From positions 1 through 61,295 of the forward strand of contig JAZRSA010000045.1 in assembly GCA_045651205.1 (NCBI GenBank): DNA of 61,295 nt. The letters are read 5' to 3'. How positions within the stretch are numbered: the first letter of the stretch is position 1; every line of letters starts with the position of its first letter. The notes below the pieces were generated by a model. That model did no database searches and was not told the origin of the DNA. It saw only the letters and a list, made by a program, of their open reading frames with translations. Positions 53,803 to 61,295 of this stretch are shown in pieces. This DNA is from UMGS1649 sp045651205 (lineage in GTDB: Bacteria; Bacillota; Clostridia; TANB77; CAG-465). The position numbers and the translations under genes are program-made.

Positions 53803-55068
53803 ATGGAAGAAAATAACAAATGCTTGTATAAGTGTGAAAGTATAATAGATGTAAACGAGTATAAAAAGATGGCTAAGTATTTCCCTAAAAGAATGTACTT
53901 TGCATATGTTAAAAGAAACACATTTTTAAATTTAATTTTAACCGCTATAATTGCAATAGCAACACAAAGTCTTCTTTATACGGCAGAATTTTTTGTTGTT
54001 TCGCAAATATTGATTATGATTATTATTAATTTTAGGTTAGAATATTATGCGGAGCAAGAATTCTATGCCTTACAAAAACAAGGACTTTTGGATGAAAAAA
54101 TTGAAACGGAATTTTATGAAGACTATTTTATAAGAAAAGGCGAGAAACTTTCACTTAATGTTAAGTATTCAGATATAAGCAGATGTATAGAAACAGACAC
54201 TAATTTTTATCTTGAATATGCAACTCGAAATGTAATTATAATATTCCAAAAGGCTCGTTGTAGTGAAGAAGTACTGGATTTTATTACAAAAACTTTTGCA
54301 AATTTTGAAAATTGCATACAAGGTAAAACTAAAGTTAAGAAAGAAAAAAATGAGAAAAAGCATAATCCTGATCTTATTAAAACAGGAATGTTGGTACTAT
54401 TCATAGCATCAATAGCAAGCTTATGGGGTGCGTTATATTCAGTCGAATTAGTAGATAAACTAATTCCACAGTATGGATTTAGTTTCACTAAGAACATGTG
54501 GGTGTTTTGGTGTTGGTTACCAGTTCCAATTTTATCTATAATATTAGGAAAGAAATATAAAAAAGAAGGATTTAACTGTAAGAAAAATGTTGTTGCTGGG
54601 TATATAATGGCGGTGATTTTGTCTATATATGGTGCCTTTTGCTTATTCCCAACATATGAACAAGATTATACTAAGCTAAATGAATACAAAGAGGTGATTG
54701 ATGCAACACTTCCAATCAATGGTGTTTTAGAAATTCAAAATTGGGATACATATTTTGATGAAGATATAACAGAGTATGTAACTATAAATGCATACTATGA
54801 AAATCAAGATGTAACAGTATTGGAAAAAAGCATTGAAAATAACCCTAATTGGATATTAGGTAGCGAAATCACTTCGGATTTAAAAGTATTTATACCAATT
54901 ATGCTTCAAGGCAATGATAATGCATATTACTCAATATATAACCAAACAACTAATGAGTATAACACAGTACCAGAAGATTCTGGAGATTATAAAATATATG
55001 CAATGAGATATGATAAAGAAAATAAAAAACTAGAGATTCATGAATTTAGAATCGCATATAGTAAATAA
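53803..55068 (+). CDS. YcxB-like membrane protein
   Basis: 421 residues. N-terminal part (to about 170) matches the YcxB-like layout: two paired helices (FLNLILTAIIAIATQ and FFVVSQILIMIIINF), then a beta domain (YEDYFIRKGEKLSLNVKYSDISR). A second half has three helices (about 195-290) and a soluble end. Function unknown. AAGGAGG before the ATG. Follows the ABC genes. Confidence 0.6.
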   Translation: MEENNKCLYKCESIIDVNEYKKMAKYFPKRMYFAYVKRNTFLNLILTAIIAIATQSLLYTAEFFVVSQILIMIIINFRLEYYAEQEFYALQKQGLLDEKIETEFYEDYFIRKGEKLSLNVKYSDISRCIETDTNFYLEYATRNVIIIFQKARCSEEVLDFITKTFANFENCIQGKTKVKKEKNEKKHNPDLIKTGMLVLFIASIASLWGALYSVELVDKLIPQYGFSFTKNMWVFWCWLPVPILSIILGKKYKKEGFNCKKNVVAGYIMAVILSIYGAFCLFPTYEQDYTKLNEYKEVIDATLPINGVLEIQNWDTYFDEDITEYVTINAYYENQDVTVLEKSIENNPNWILGSEITSDLKVFIPIMLQGNDNAYYSIYNQTTNEYNTVPEDSGDYKIYAMRYDKENKKLEIHEFRIAYSK

Positions 55069-55095
55069 GAGGCTTAAAAGCCTCTTTTAATTTTC
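55067..55095 (+). terminator. Terminator before uvrB
   Basis: AAGAGGCTT/AAGCCTCTT with T-rich tail. Confidence 0.82.
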
Positions 55096-55103
55096 TAAAA
55101 AAA

Positions 55104-55112
55104 TGGTATAAT
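55104..55112 (+). promoter_or_regulatory. uvrB extended -10 promoter
   Basis: TGGTATAAT; no clear -35. Confidence 0.5.
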
Positions 55113-55173
55113 ATTAAGAGTGGTTTGCAAATTTAACAACTTTTGTTAAGTAGAAACTACAAAAGGAGAAACA

Positions 55174-57123
55174 ATGTTTAAATTAGTATCAAATTTTAAA
55201 CCAACAGGAGATCAACCTGAAGCAATTAAAGCGCTGGTAGAAGGAATAAAAAATGGAGATAGAGGCCAAACACTACTTGGTGTAACAGGTAGTGGTAAGA
55301 CGTTTACTATTGCTAATGTTATAGCTGAGGTAAATAAACCTACAATAATAATGGCACATAATAAAACACTTGCTGGACAACTGTACTCAGAATTCAAGGA
55401 GTTCTTCCCTGAAAACGCAGTTGAGTATTTTATATCATACTATGACTATTTCCAACCAGAAGCATATATTGCAGCAACAGATACATATATAGAAAAAGAT
55501 AGTAGTATAAATGATGAAATAGATAGAATGAGACATAGTGCTACTGCAGCTGTATTTGAAAGAAAAGACATAATAATAATTGCATCAGTTTCAGCTATAT
55601 ATGCATTAGGTTCACCAGAAGAATATAGAGACCATACTTTATCTGTAAGACCAGGAATGATGAAGTCTCGTGAAGATGTAATGTCTAAACTTGTTGAGAT
55701 GCAATATACAAGAAGTGATATGGAATTTTTACGTGGTACATTTAGAGTTAAGGGAGATATAATAGATGTATATGAAGTAGGTAATAATGAGCACGCACTT
55801 CGTATAGAATTCTTTGGAGATGAAATAGATAAATTAACATTTATTGAACCAATCTCAGGTAAAACAATTGCTAGAGTGGATCATGAATTAATATATCCAA
55901 AATCTCACTATGTAACTTCTAGAGATAAAGTAAATAAGGCTATAGGAAGAATTAAAGAAGAACTAGATTTAAGACTTGCTGAACTAAGAAGCGAAGAAAA
56001 GATAGTTGAAGCATATCGTCTAGAGCAACGTGTAAACTTTGATATAGAAATGCTTCAAGAAACAGGCTTTTGTCAAGGAATAGAAAACTATTCTGTATAT
56101 ATGGCAGACCGTGAACGTGGAAGTACACCATATTGTCTTTTCGACTTTATGGGCGAAGATTATTTAACAGTAATAGATGAATCTCACGTAACAATACCTC
56201 AAATAGGTGGTATGTATAATGGAGATAGAGCAAGAAAACAAGCTCTAGTAGACTATGGATTTAGACTACCTTCTGCAATGGATAATAGACCGTTATCTTT
56301 TAAGGAATGGGAAGAAAAAACAAGACAATTAATATTTGTAAGTGCTACCCCAGGAGATTATGAAAAGAATAATTCTACTCAGGTAGTAGAACAAATAATA
56401 AGACCAACAGGACTTTTAGATCCTAAGATTACTGTTAAAGAAACTGATGGACAAATAGAAGATTTAATTAAGAATATTAATGAAAGGGTAGCTAAGAAGG
56501 AAAGAGTTCTTGTTACTACTTTAACTAAAAAGATGGCAGAGGAGCTTACTAGTTATCTTGAAGAAAAAGGTATTAAAGTAAGATATATGCATTCAGATAT
56601 AAAGGCTTTAGATAGACTTGAAATAATACGTGAACTAAGACTTGGTAAGTTTGATGTTCTAGTTGGAATTAACCTTTTAAGAGAAGGTCTAGATATTCCA
56701 GAAGTATCTTTAGTTGCTATACTCGATGCGGATAAAGAAGGCTTCTTAAGAAGTGAACGTTCATTAATACAAACAATAGGTAGAGCGGCAAGAAACTCTG
56801 AGGGACAAGTAATAATGTATGCAGATGAGTTAACAGACTCTATGGAAAACGCAATAAGAGAAACAAATAGAAGAAGAAAGATACAAGAAGAATATAACTT
56901 AAAACATGGTATTGTTCCAAAGAGTATAGTTAAGGATGTTAGAGATAGTGTTAAAGCTGTATTTAACGATGAAGAAGCTCCAGTAATAGAACAAGAAAAA
57001 GGAGAAACTTTAGAACAAACTATAGATAGACTTACTAAAGAAATGTTTGAGTATGCTAGAAAATACGAGTTTGAAAAAGCAGCAGTATTAAGAGATTTAA
57101 TAAACGAATTAAAAAACAGCTAA
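55174..57123 (+). CDS. uvrB: Excinuclease ABC subunit B
   Basis: 649 residues. GVTGSGKTFTIANVI (Walker A), beta-hairpin region YYDYFQPEAYIAATDTYIEKD, DESHVTIPQIGGMYNGDRARK, INLLREGLDIPEVSLVAILDADKEGFLRS and a C-terminal UVR motif. UvrB verifies DNA damage delivered by UvrA and loads UvrC. uvrA does not follow immediately, unlike the usual uvrB-uvrA order. Confidence 0.97.
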   Translation: MFKLVSNFKPTGDQPEAIKALVEGIKNGDRGQTLLGVTGSGKTFTIANVIAEVNKPTIIMAHNKTLAGQLYSEFKEFFPENAVEYFISYYDYFQPEAYIAATDTYIEKDSSINDEIDRMRHSATAAVFERKDIIIIASVSAIYALGSPEEYRDHTLSVRPGMMKSREDVMSKLVEMQYTRSDMEFLRGTFRVKGDIIDVYEVGNNEHALRIEFFGDEIDKLTFIEPISGKTIARVDHELIYPKSHYVTSRDKVNKAIGRIKEELDLRLAELRSEEKIVEAYRLEQRVNFDIEMLQETGFCQGIENYSVYMADRERGSTPYCLFDFMGEDYLTVIDESHVTIPQIGGMYNGDRARKQALVDYGFRLPSAMDNRPLSFKEWEEKTRQLIFVSATPGDYEKNNSTQVVEQIIRPTGLLDPKITVKETDGQIEDLIKNINERVAKKERVLVTTLTKKMAEELTSYLEEKGIKVRYMHSDIKALDRLEIIRELRLGKFDVLVGINLLREGLDIPEVSLVAILDADKEGFLRSERSLIQTIGRAARNSEGQVIMYADELTDSMENAIRETNRRRKIQEEYNLKHGIVPKSIVKDVRDSVKAVFNDEEAPVIEQEKGETLEQTIDRLTKEMFEYARKYEFEKAAVLRDLINELKNS

Positions 57124-57137
57124 TCAGCTGTTTTTTA
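57112..57137 (+). terminator. Terminator overlapping the uvrB stop
   Basis: AACAGC-TAATCA-GCTGTT with T-run; the TAA stop lies in the loop. Confidence 0.75.
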
Positions 57138-57166
57138 TTGCAAATAGCGAAGATAATTGGTATAAT
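57138..57166 (+). promoter_or_regulatory. Promoter of the lone PemK-like gene
   Basis: TTGCAA, 17 bp, TATAAT, with TGG before the -10. Confidence 0.7.
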
Positions 57167-57261
57167 ATGGATGCCTATTTCTTATGGGGGTAAGGATTCA
57201 ATTGTTTATATATATGCACAAGATTTTTTAGGGTTGCAAAATATATAAAGGAGGAATTTTT

Positions 57262-57756
57262 ATGAAAGAAGAAATGAGCGATTTTTTAAAATTTGTATAC
57301 GAGAACAATTTAGCTAAAGATGTAAGCGAGGCATTTAAGGAGTATCCGCCAGAAGAAGAATGGCATAAAGGCAAGCTTGAAAATTTTGTTGCTGAAGAAA
57401 GTTTAATAGAGTATGCAACTACATATGAAGAAGGGGATATTGTATTTGTAAAAGAATACGAATATTCTGATGGAAAGAAAGGATATAATCACTTCTTTGT
57501 AATAATTGAAAAAAATACAAGAGCTGTTCCTATAGAGTATCTTTCAATGATACTTTCATCTAAGATTGAAAAGCAAAAGTATAGAGCTAACAAATTGCTT
57601 AAAAAGGACAAACAAAACAATTTGAAAAAAGATAGTATTGTAAAGATAGATAAAGTATATATGTTATCTTTTAGTCAAATAGTATGTAAAGTTGGAAGTG
57701 TAAGTAAAGATATAATAGAGGAATATAAAGCTAGTTATTCTAAATACAATGATTAG
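57262..57756 (+). CDS. PemK/MazF-like protein with an N-terminal extension
   Basis: 164 residues. YEEGDIVFVKEYEYSDGKKGYNHFFVIIEKN resembles the first strands of PemK/MazF toxins. The first 50 residues (MSDFLKFVYENNLAKDVSEAFKEYPPEEEW) are helical and unlike the classic toxin; they may be a built-in antitoxin-like or regulatory part. No antitoxin gene is adjacent. Own promoter and terminator, unlike the TA pair at 43348. Strong AAAGGAGG start. Confidence 0.6.
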   Translation: MKEEMSDFLKFVYENNLAKDVSEAFKEYPPEEEWHKGKLENFVAEESLIEYATTYEEGDIVFVKEYEYSDGKKGYNHFFVIIEKNTRAVPIEYLSMILSSKIEKQKYRANKLLKKDKQNNLKKDSIVKIDKVYMLSFSQIVCKVGSVSKDIIEEYKASYSKYND

Positions 57757-57784
57757 AAAATAACAACCTAAAAGAGTAACAAAT

Positions 57785-57815
57785 AACCCTAGACATAATG
57801 TCTAGGGTTTTACTT
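57785..57815. terminator. Bidirectional terminator
   Basis: AACCCTAGACAT/ATGTCTAGGGTT palindrome between convergent genes. Confidence 0.8.
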
Positions 57816-57825
57816 TATTCATATA

Positions 57826-58065
57826 TTATTTAGAAAGTTCTTTTTTACATTTTGCACAAACGTTTTTGTCTTTAAATACTGTAACGTCATTTCCTTCACC
57901 ACAGAATATGCAGCAAGGAGCATATTTTTTAAGAATTATAGATTCGCCTTCTACATAGATTTCTAAAGCATCTTTAGTATCTACACCTAAAGTTCTTCTA
58001 AGTTCCATTGGAAGTACGATTCTTCCTAGTTCATCTACTTTTCTAACTATTCCTGTTGATTTCAT
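57826..58065 (-). CDS. abrB: AbrB/SpoVT-family regulator with C-terminal zinc finger
   Basis: 79 residues. STGIVRKVDELGRIVLPMELRRTLG is the swapped-hairpin AbrB DNA-binding domain; CCIFCGEGNDVTVFKDKN then CAKC form a zinc-ribbon typical of clostridial members. Likely transition-state gene control. GAGGTG nine bases before the ATG at 58065; longer upstream starts lack this. Single gene with its own promoter. Confidence 0.93.
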   Translation of the reverse strand: MKSTGIVRKVDELGRIVLPMELRRTLGVDTKDALEIYVEGESIILKKYAPCCIFCGEGNDVTVFKDKNVCAKCKKELSK

Positions 58066-58084
58066 AATTTTACACCTCGATAAA

Positions 58085-58113
58085 ATAATAACATAGCTGT
58101 AAAAAAAATACAA
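58085..58113 (-). promoter_or_regulatory. abrB promoter
   Basis: Minus strand TTGTAT (58113-58108), 17 bp, TATTAT (58090-58085). Overlaps a weak A-T hairpin that may end the murA operon. Confidence 0.6.
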
Positions 58114-58128
58114 GTATTTTTTTATATT

Positions 58129-58617
58129 CTAGTGGTGATAAGTTTCGTTGTTATTTATCTTAAACGCCCTAAATATCTGCTCTAGAAGGAATATTCGTAT
58201 CATTTGGTGTGGGAAAGTAAGTTTAGAAAACGAAAGTAATACATTCGCACTTTCTTTAACTTGTTTACTTAACCCTAAACTTCCACCAATAACAAATGTA
58301 ATAGTGGAGTTACCTTCAGTTGCAATTTTAGAAATTTTTTCGCTTAATTCTATTGATGTAAATTCTTTACCGTATTCATCTAAAACAAAATTAAATGAGT
58401 TGTTTATATTATTTAATTTTTGTAATATTGCTTGCCCTTCTTTTTCTTTAACAATATTAATGTTACTTTCATTAAGTGTAGTAGGGAGCTTTTCATCTTT
58501 TAAGCAGATTATTTCAAGTTTACAGTATTTAGAAAGTCTTTTTACATATTCTGCTTCGTATTCTTTTAAATACTTTTCTTTAAGATCTCCTACACATATT
58601 ATCTTAATATTTATCAT
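58129..58617 (-). CDS. rlmH: 23S rRNA (pseudouridine1915-N3)-methyltransferase RlmH
   Basis: 162 residues. N-terminal IKIICVGDLKEKYL, FVLDEYGKEFTSIELS, the SPOUT cofactor loop FVIGGSLGLSK and the C-terminal FSKLTFPHQMIRIFLLEQIFRAFKI. Methylates helix 69 of 23S rRNA. Ends YHH in place of YHK. Its ATG overlaps the walJ stop by four bases. Confidence 0.95.
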   Translation of the reverse strand: MINIKIICVGDLKEKYLKEYEAEYVKRLSKYCKLEIICLKDEKLPTTLNESNINIVKEKEGQAILQKLNNINNSFNFVLDEYGKEFTSIELSEKISKIATEGNSTITFVIGGSLGLSKQVKESANVLLSFSKLTFPHQMIRIFLLEQIFRAFKINNNETYHH

Positions 58618-59408
58618 AAAATGTACTCCTCGTATGAAACATCGCGTGTAGCACAGTGGATGTTAAATTCATTTAAATCAAAACCATTATCTTTTAGTGT
58701 TTGGTTAACAGCAAATAGTGCCTGTTCTGGTTCGTTGTTGTTTTCACTAATATGTCCTAAAAGGAAATTTCTTTTTCCTTCTTTAGCAAGTGAAAGTATT
58801 GTGTCAGATGTATCATCATTAGATAAGTGACCAATATCACTTTGTATTCTACATTTAAGTGGGTAAGAGTAAGGACCGTACATAAGTAGGTTTCTATCAT
58901 AGTTACACTCAAGAACTGTAAATGTTGAATCTGAAAGTTGTTTATACACATCATCTGAAACATAACCTAAATCTGTAGCTATTGTTAGTATAGATTCTTC
59001 ATTTGCAAAGGTGAAGCCTAGAGGCTCTTTTGCGTCGTGAGAAATCTTAAATGGTGTAACTTTTATATCTTTAAGATAAAACTCGTTATTTTGGTTTACA
59101 GACACAAATACGGGTTCTTTTTTTAGTTTATCCTTATGTTTATCTAAAAGATATGCTCTAGTTCCATTAGATGTATATATTGGTATATCTGTTTTGTTAA
59201 TTAAAGTGGCTACACCTTTTGTGTGATCAATGTGTTCATGGGTAATAAATAGGGCGTCAATTTCAGAAAGAGTGATACCTAAGGTATCTAAAGATTCTGT
59301 AAGAGACTTAAAAGAAACCCCAATGTCTACTATTACAGTAGCCTTTGGGGATCTAATTAAATACATATTACCTGAACTGCCACTATATAATGGATATAGT
59401 TTTAGCAT
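58614..59408 (-). CDS. MBL-fold hydrolase, WalJ/YycJ-like
   Basis: 264 residues. LYSGSSGNMYLI at the start and FITHEHIDHTKGV (HxHxDH) with later NFLLGHISENNNEPEQA match the YycJ/WalJ group of metal-dependent nucleases. In many Firmicutes it lies with walKR; here it is between murA and rlmH. A role in mutation avoidance/repair or cell-wall regulation is known for the group. Confidence 0.9.
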   Translation of the reverse strand: MLKLYPLYSGSSGNMYLIRSPKATVIVDIGVSFKSLTESLDTLGITLSEIDALFITHEHIDHTKGVATLINKTDIPIYTSNGTRAYLLDKHKDKLKKEPVFVSVNQNNEFYLKDIKVTPFKISHDAKEPLGFTFANEESILTIATDLGYVSDDVYKQLSDSTFTVLECNYDRNLLMYGPYSYPLKCRIQSDIGHLSNDDTSDTILSLAKEGKRNFLLGHISENNNEPEQALFAVNQTLKDNGFDLNEFNIHCATRDVSYEEYIL

Positions 59409-59426
59409 AATACGCTCCGTTTCTTA

Positions 59427-60692
59427 TTAGTCGTTTGTAATTTCGTATTCAATATTAGCACCAAGTGCTTTAAATTTATCTACGATATTTTCGTAACCAC
59501 GTTCAATGTGGTGTATGTCATATATTTCTGTTGCACCATGAGCAGTAAGACCTGCGATTATCATAGCAGCACCAGCTCTTAAGTCCATTGCTTTAACTGG
59601 AGAACCATAAAGTTCTTTTACACCAGTAAACATCGCTGTTCTATCATGGTAAGAGATAGTAGCACCCATCTTAACAAGTTCTGCTGTATATTGGAAACGA
59701 GATTCCCAAATACTTTCTACTATCATAGAGCTTCCTGTAGCTAGTGTTAAATATGTACCAAATTGTGGTTGCATATCTGTAGGAAATCCTGGGTAAGGTA
59801 GAGTTTTGATGTTTATAGCTTTTGGAGCTTTGTTCATTCTTACTCTAATACTATCTTCGTATTCTATAATTTCTGCACCAGATTCTTCTAGCTTAGCAGA
59901 GATAGGTTCCATATGTTTTGGAATACAGTTTTTAATTAAAACATCACCACGAGTAGCAGCTGCAGCAACCATAAATGTACCAGCTTCAATTTGGTCTGGT
60001 ATGATTGCATAACTTGATGTTTGTTTTAAGCTTTTAACACCAGTAACTTTAATAACATCTGTACCAGCACCTTTAATATTAGCACCAACAGAGTTTAAGA
60101 AGTTGGCTACGTCAACTATGTGTGGTTCTTTAGCACAGTTTTCTATTGTAGTTGTTCCAGGAACAAGAGTAGCTGCAAGTATTGCATTAATTGTTCCACC
60201 AACTGTAACAACATCAAAGAAGATAGAAGATGCTTCTAATTTTTTAGAAGTAGCATAAACATTTCCTCTTTTAACTTCAACTTCTGCACCTAAAGTTTCG
60301 AATGCTTTAATATGTTGATCTATCGGTCTTGCACCAATGTTACATCCGCCAGGTAAGCTTATTTGTGCATTACCAAAACGGCTAAGTAAAGCTCCAAGTA
60401 GATAGTATGATGCTCTAAATTTACTTGTTAAATCATATGGAGCTATTGTTGTATGTATATTTGTATTATCTATTATCATTTCATGTTCAGAAACGTATTC
60501 TATTTTAGAACCTAAGCTTTCTAATATTTTTACGAAAGCACGTATATCTGAAATGTTTGGAACATTCTCTAAATGACATTTACCAGCAACTAAAAGTGTA
60601 GCTGGAAGTATTGCAACTGCTGCATTTTTTGCACCAGAAATTGTAACTTCACCTTCTAGGCGACAAGGCCCATTAACTATAATTTTTTCCAC
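59427..60692 (-). CDS. murA: UDP-N-acetylglucosamine 1-carboxyvinyltransferase
   Basis: 421 residues. SGAKNAAVAILPATLL contains Lys22 and Asn23; LPGGCNIGARPIDQH carries the catalytic Cys117, the fosfomycin target position; PGFPTDMQPQF is the late motif. It commits UDP-GlcNAc to peptidoglycan. Start is GTG, eight bases after GGGGG. Cotranscribed with walJ and rlmH. Confidence 0.97.
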   Translation of the reverse strand: MEKIIVNGPCRLEGEVTISGAKNAAVAILPATLLVAGKCHLENVPNISDIRAFVKILESLGSKIEYVSEHEMIIDNTNIHTTIAPYDLTSKFRASYYLLGALLSRFGNAQISLPGGCNIGARPIDQHIKAFETLGAEVEVKRGNVYATSKKLEASSIFFDVVTVGGTINAILAATLVPGTTTIENCAKEPHIVDVANFLNSVGANIKGAGTDVIKVTGVKSLKQTSSYAIIPDQIEAGTFMVAAAATRGDVLIKNCIPKHMEPISAKLEESGAEIIEYEDSIRVRMNKAPKAINIKTLPYPGFPTDMQPQFGTYLTLATGSSMIVESIWESRFQYTAELVKMGATISYHDRTAMFTGVKELYGSPVKAMDLRAGAAMIIAGLTAHGATEIYDIHHIERGYENIVDKFKALGANIEYEITND

Positions 60693-60747
60693 TAAAAAAT
60701 CCCCCTTAAAATATTTTTAGCAATATTTTTTATCTTCTGTCAAGGAC

Positions 60748-60776
60748 AGTATAGCATAAAAACAAGTAAAATACAA
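60748..60776 (-). promoter_or_regulatory. murA promoter
   Basis: Minus strand TTGTAT (60776-60771), 17 bp, TATACT (60753-60748). Confidence 0.65.
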
Positions 60777-60804
60777 CCCACAAATAAGTTATATATATGT
60801 ATAT

Positions 60805-61050
60805 TTATTTAATATTTTCATTAAGGTTTTCAGCACTATCTATTTTATTTTTAGATTCTCTTAAACATTTCTTGTTGCTAGATATTAAAGTTTTGCAATT
60901 GTTAGTTGCACTTGTTAAGCAGTTTTCTATTTGGGCAAAAGAGGAAAATATTGCAAGGTTACAGCCACATACATAATGGTTGCAGGGGAGTCTAAAACGG
61001 GGATTTAAACAACAAAGTAGTCTATTAATTAAATTTGTATTGTTTTGCAT
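60805..61050 (-). CDS. Small cysteine-rich protein, unknown
   Basis: 81 residues. Cys at several places in the first half (CCLNPRFRLPCNHYVCGCN, then NCLTSATNNCKTL). AGAGGTG before the ATG supports translation. The cysteine pattern could bind metal or form disulfides; it resembles small Cys-rich clostridial proteins without a known function. Separate from murA. Confidence 0.5.
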   Translation of the reverse strand: MQNNTNLINRLLCCLNPRFRLPCNHYVCGCNLAIFSSFAQIENCLTSATNNCKTLISSNKKCLRESKNKIDSAENLNENIK

Positions 61051-61178
61051 AATGCACCTCTTAATATACGGTTGAATCTTTGTATATTTTATGTATAAAA
61101 ATACTAGATGTTAAATTTATTCGTTGACTATATTTTAGATTTGATATAAACTTAACATATATATAAGAGGGTGAACAA

Positions 61179-61295
61179 ATGAAAATAAAGAATAAAAATG
61201 GTATATCTTTAATAGTTCTAAGTATAACAATACTTGTAATGGCAATACTTGCTGCAACAGTAATAATTGCGTTAGAAGATAGCGGAATAATAGGA
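61179..61295 (+). CDS. Second prepilin-like gene, N-terminal part only
   Basis: 39 codons before the window ends: M-K-I-K-N-K-N then GISLIVLSITILVMAILAAT and so on to DSGIIG, the same leader helix as at 48983. AGAGGGTGA precedes the ATG. TTGACT at 61124-61129 is a probable -35 box, but the -10 is weak. Whether it too carries a Hint domain cannot be seen. Confidence 0.8.
   Translation, partial: MKIKNKNGISLIVLSITILVMAILAATVIIALEDSGIIG
61208..61295 (+). repeat. Copy 2 of the 88-bp near-identical block
   Basis: Differs from 49003-49090 at three bases, two of them third-codon positions. The match may continue past the window. Confidence 0.95.

Noticed and set aside
57168..57240. Short leader ORFs upstream of the lone PemK-like gene
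   Set aside because: Only 8-15 codons, with no ribosome sites or regulatory codon runs.
1..61295. CRISPR array, rRNA, integrase or attachment site
   Set aside because: No regularly spaced direct repeats, rRNA signatures, recombinase gene or duplicated tRNA 3' end were found on reading through.

Overview
The window looks like chromosomal DNA from an AT-rich, Gram-positive, clostridia-like Firmicute, probably an uncultured host-associated lineage. This is inferred from gene content: a wall teichoic acid operon, MurA/MurB/Alr, a clostridial-type AbrB regulator with a zinc finger, SpoIIID-like regulators, CDF transporters, prepilin-like proteins of the K-G-I-S-L-I type, and strong AGGAGG ribosome sites. 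TAA and TGA both serve as stops, so the genetic code is standard. Many promoters match sigma-A consensus (TTGACA-17-TATAAT), and intrinsic terminators are common.

Layout. 1-5362: end of a D-Ala-D-Ala carboxypeptidase, then an operon with an unknown membrane protein, a membrane zinc-peptidase-like protein, a TIGR03960-type radical SAM protein, SmpB and a radical SAM/SPASM enzyme. 5390-7015: a G+C-richer FAD enzyme in its own transcription unit. 7027-13206: wall teichoic acid operon (TagGH exporter, three CDP-glycerol glycerophosphotransferase-like proteins, TagD). 13097-14205: an accessory spot with a REP-like structured element, a convergent standalone ncRNA candidate and a broken phage-toxin-like gene. 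14258-18435: glyA-topA-CDF. 18533-20136: CrtO-like acyltransferase and an unknown exported protein. 20192-21427 (minus): tRNA-Lys and two paralogous SpoIIID-like regulators. 21616-26314: murB, yvcK, glycogen-debranching-like protein, ruvC. 26446-31042: acyltransferase/condensation-like protein, glutaminyl cyclase, SH3-CAP exported protein, FAD oxidoreductase. 31091-31915 (minus): S1-domain protein. 32091-41442: SseB-like protein with a histone-H1-like tail, DUF2344, mfd, parvulin foldase, SpoU methylase, alr, CmpB-like membrane protein. 41511-43140: nucleotide-sugar dehydratase/epimerase and hexapeptide acyltransferase. 43348-44262: Panacea/PemK-like toxin-antitoxin pair. 44427-48936: SDR, kinase-PHP fusion, His-tailed CDF, Nudix, DUF4406. 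48983-55068: prepilin-Hint protein, carbohydrate-binding beta-helix protein, ABC transporter, YcxB-like membrane protein. 55174-57756: uvrB and a lone PemK-like protein. 57826-61050 (minus): AbrB, rlmH, walJ, murA and a Cys-rich small protein. 61179-end: start of a second prepilin-like gene whose first coding block is almost identical to that at 48983.

Most of the window is housekeeping and envelope biology: precursor synthesis (alr, murA, murB), teichoic acid, exported SH3/CAP and foldase proteins, and repair (mfd, uvrB, ruvC, topA). The more unusual content is: (i) four isolated G+C-richer single-gene units, three sharing an AAATAAnTTTGGAGGT leader; (ii) the unassigned ncRNA at about 13211-13338 minus; (iii) the prepilin-Hint protein and its duplicated N-terminal block; (iv) the kinase-PHP fusion. 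Names are assigned from motifs read by eye; no database search was possible.
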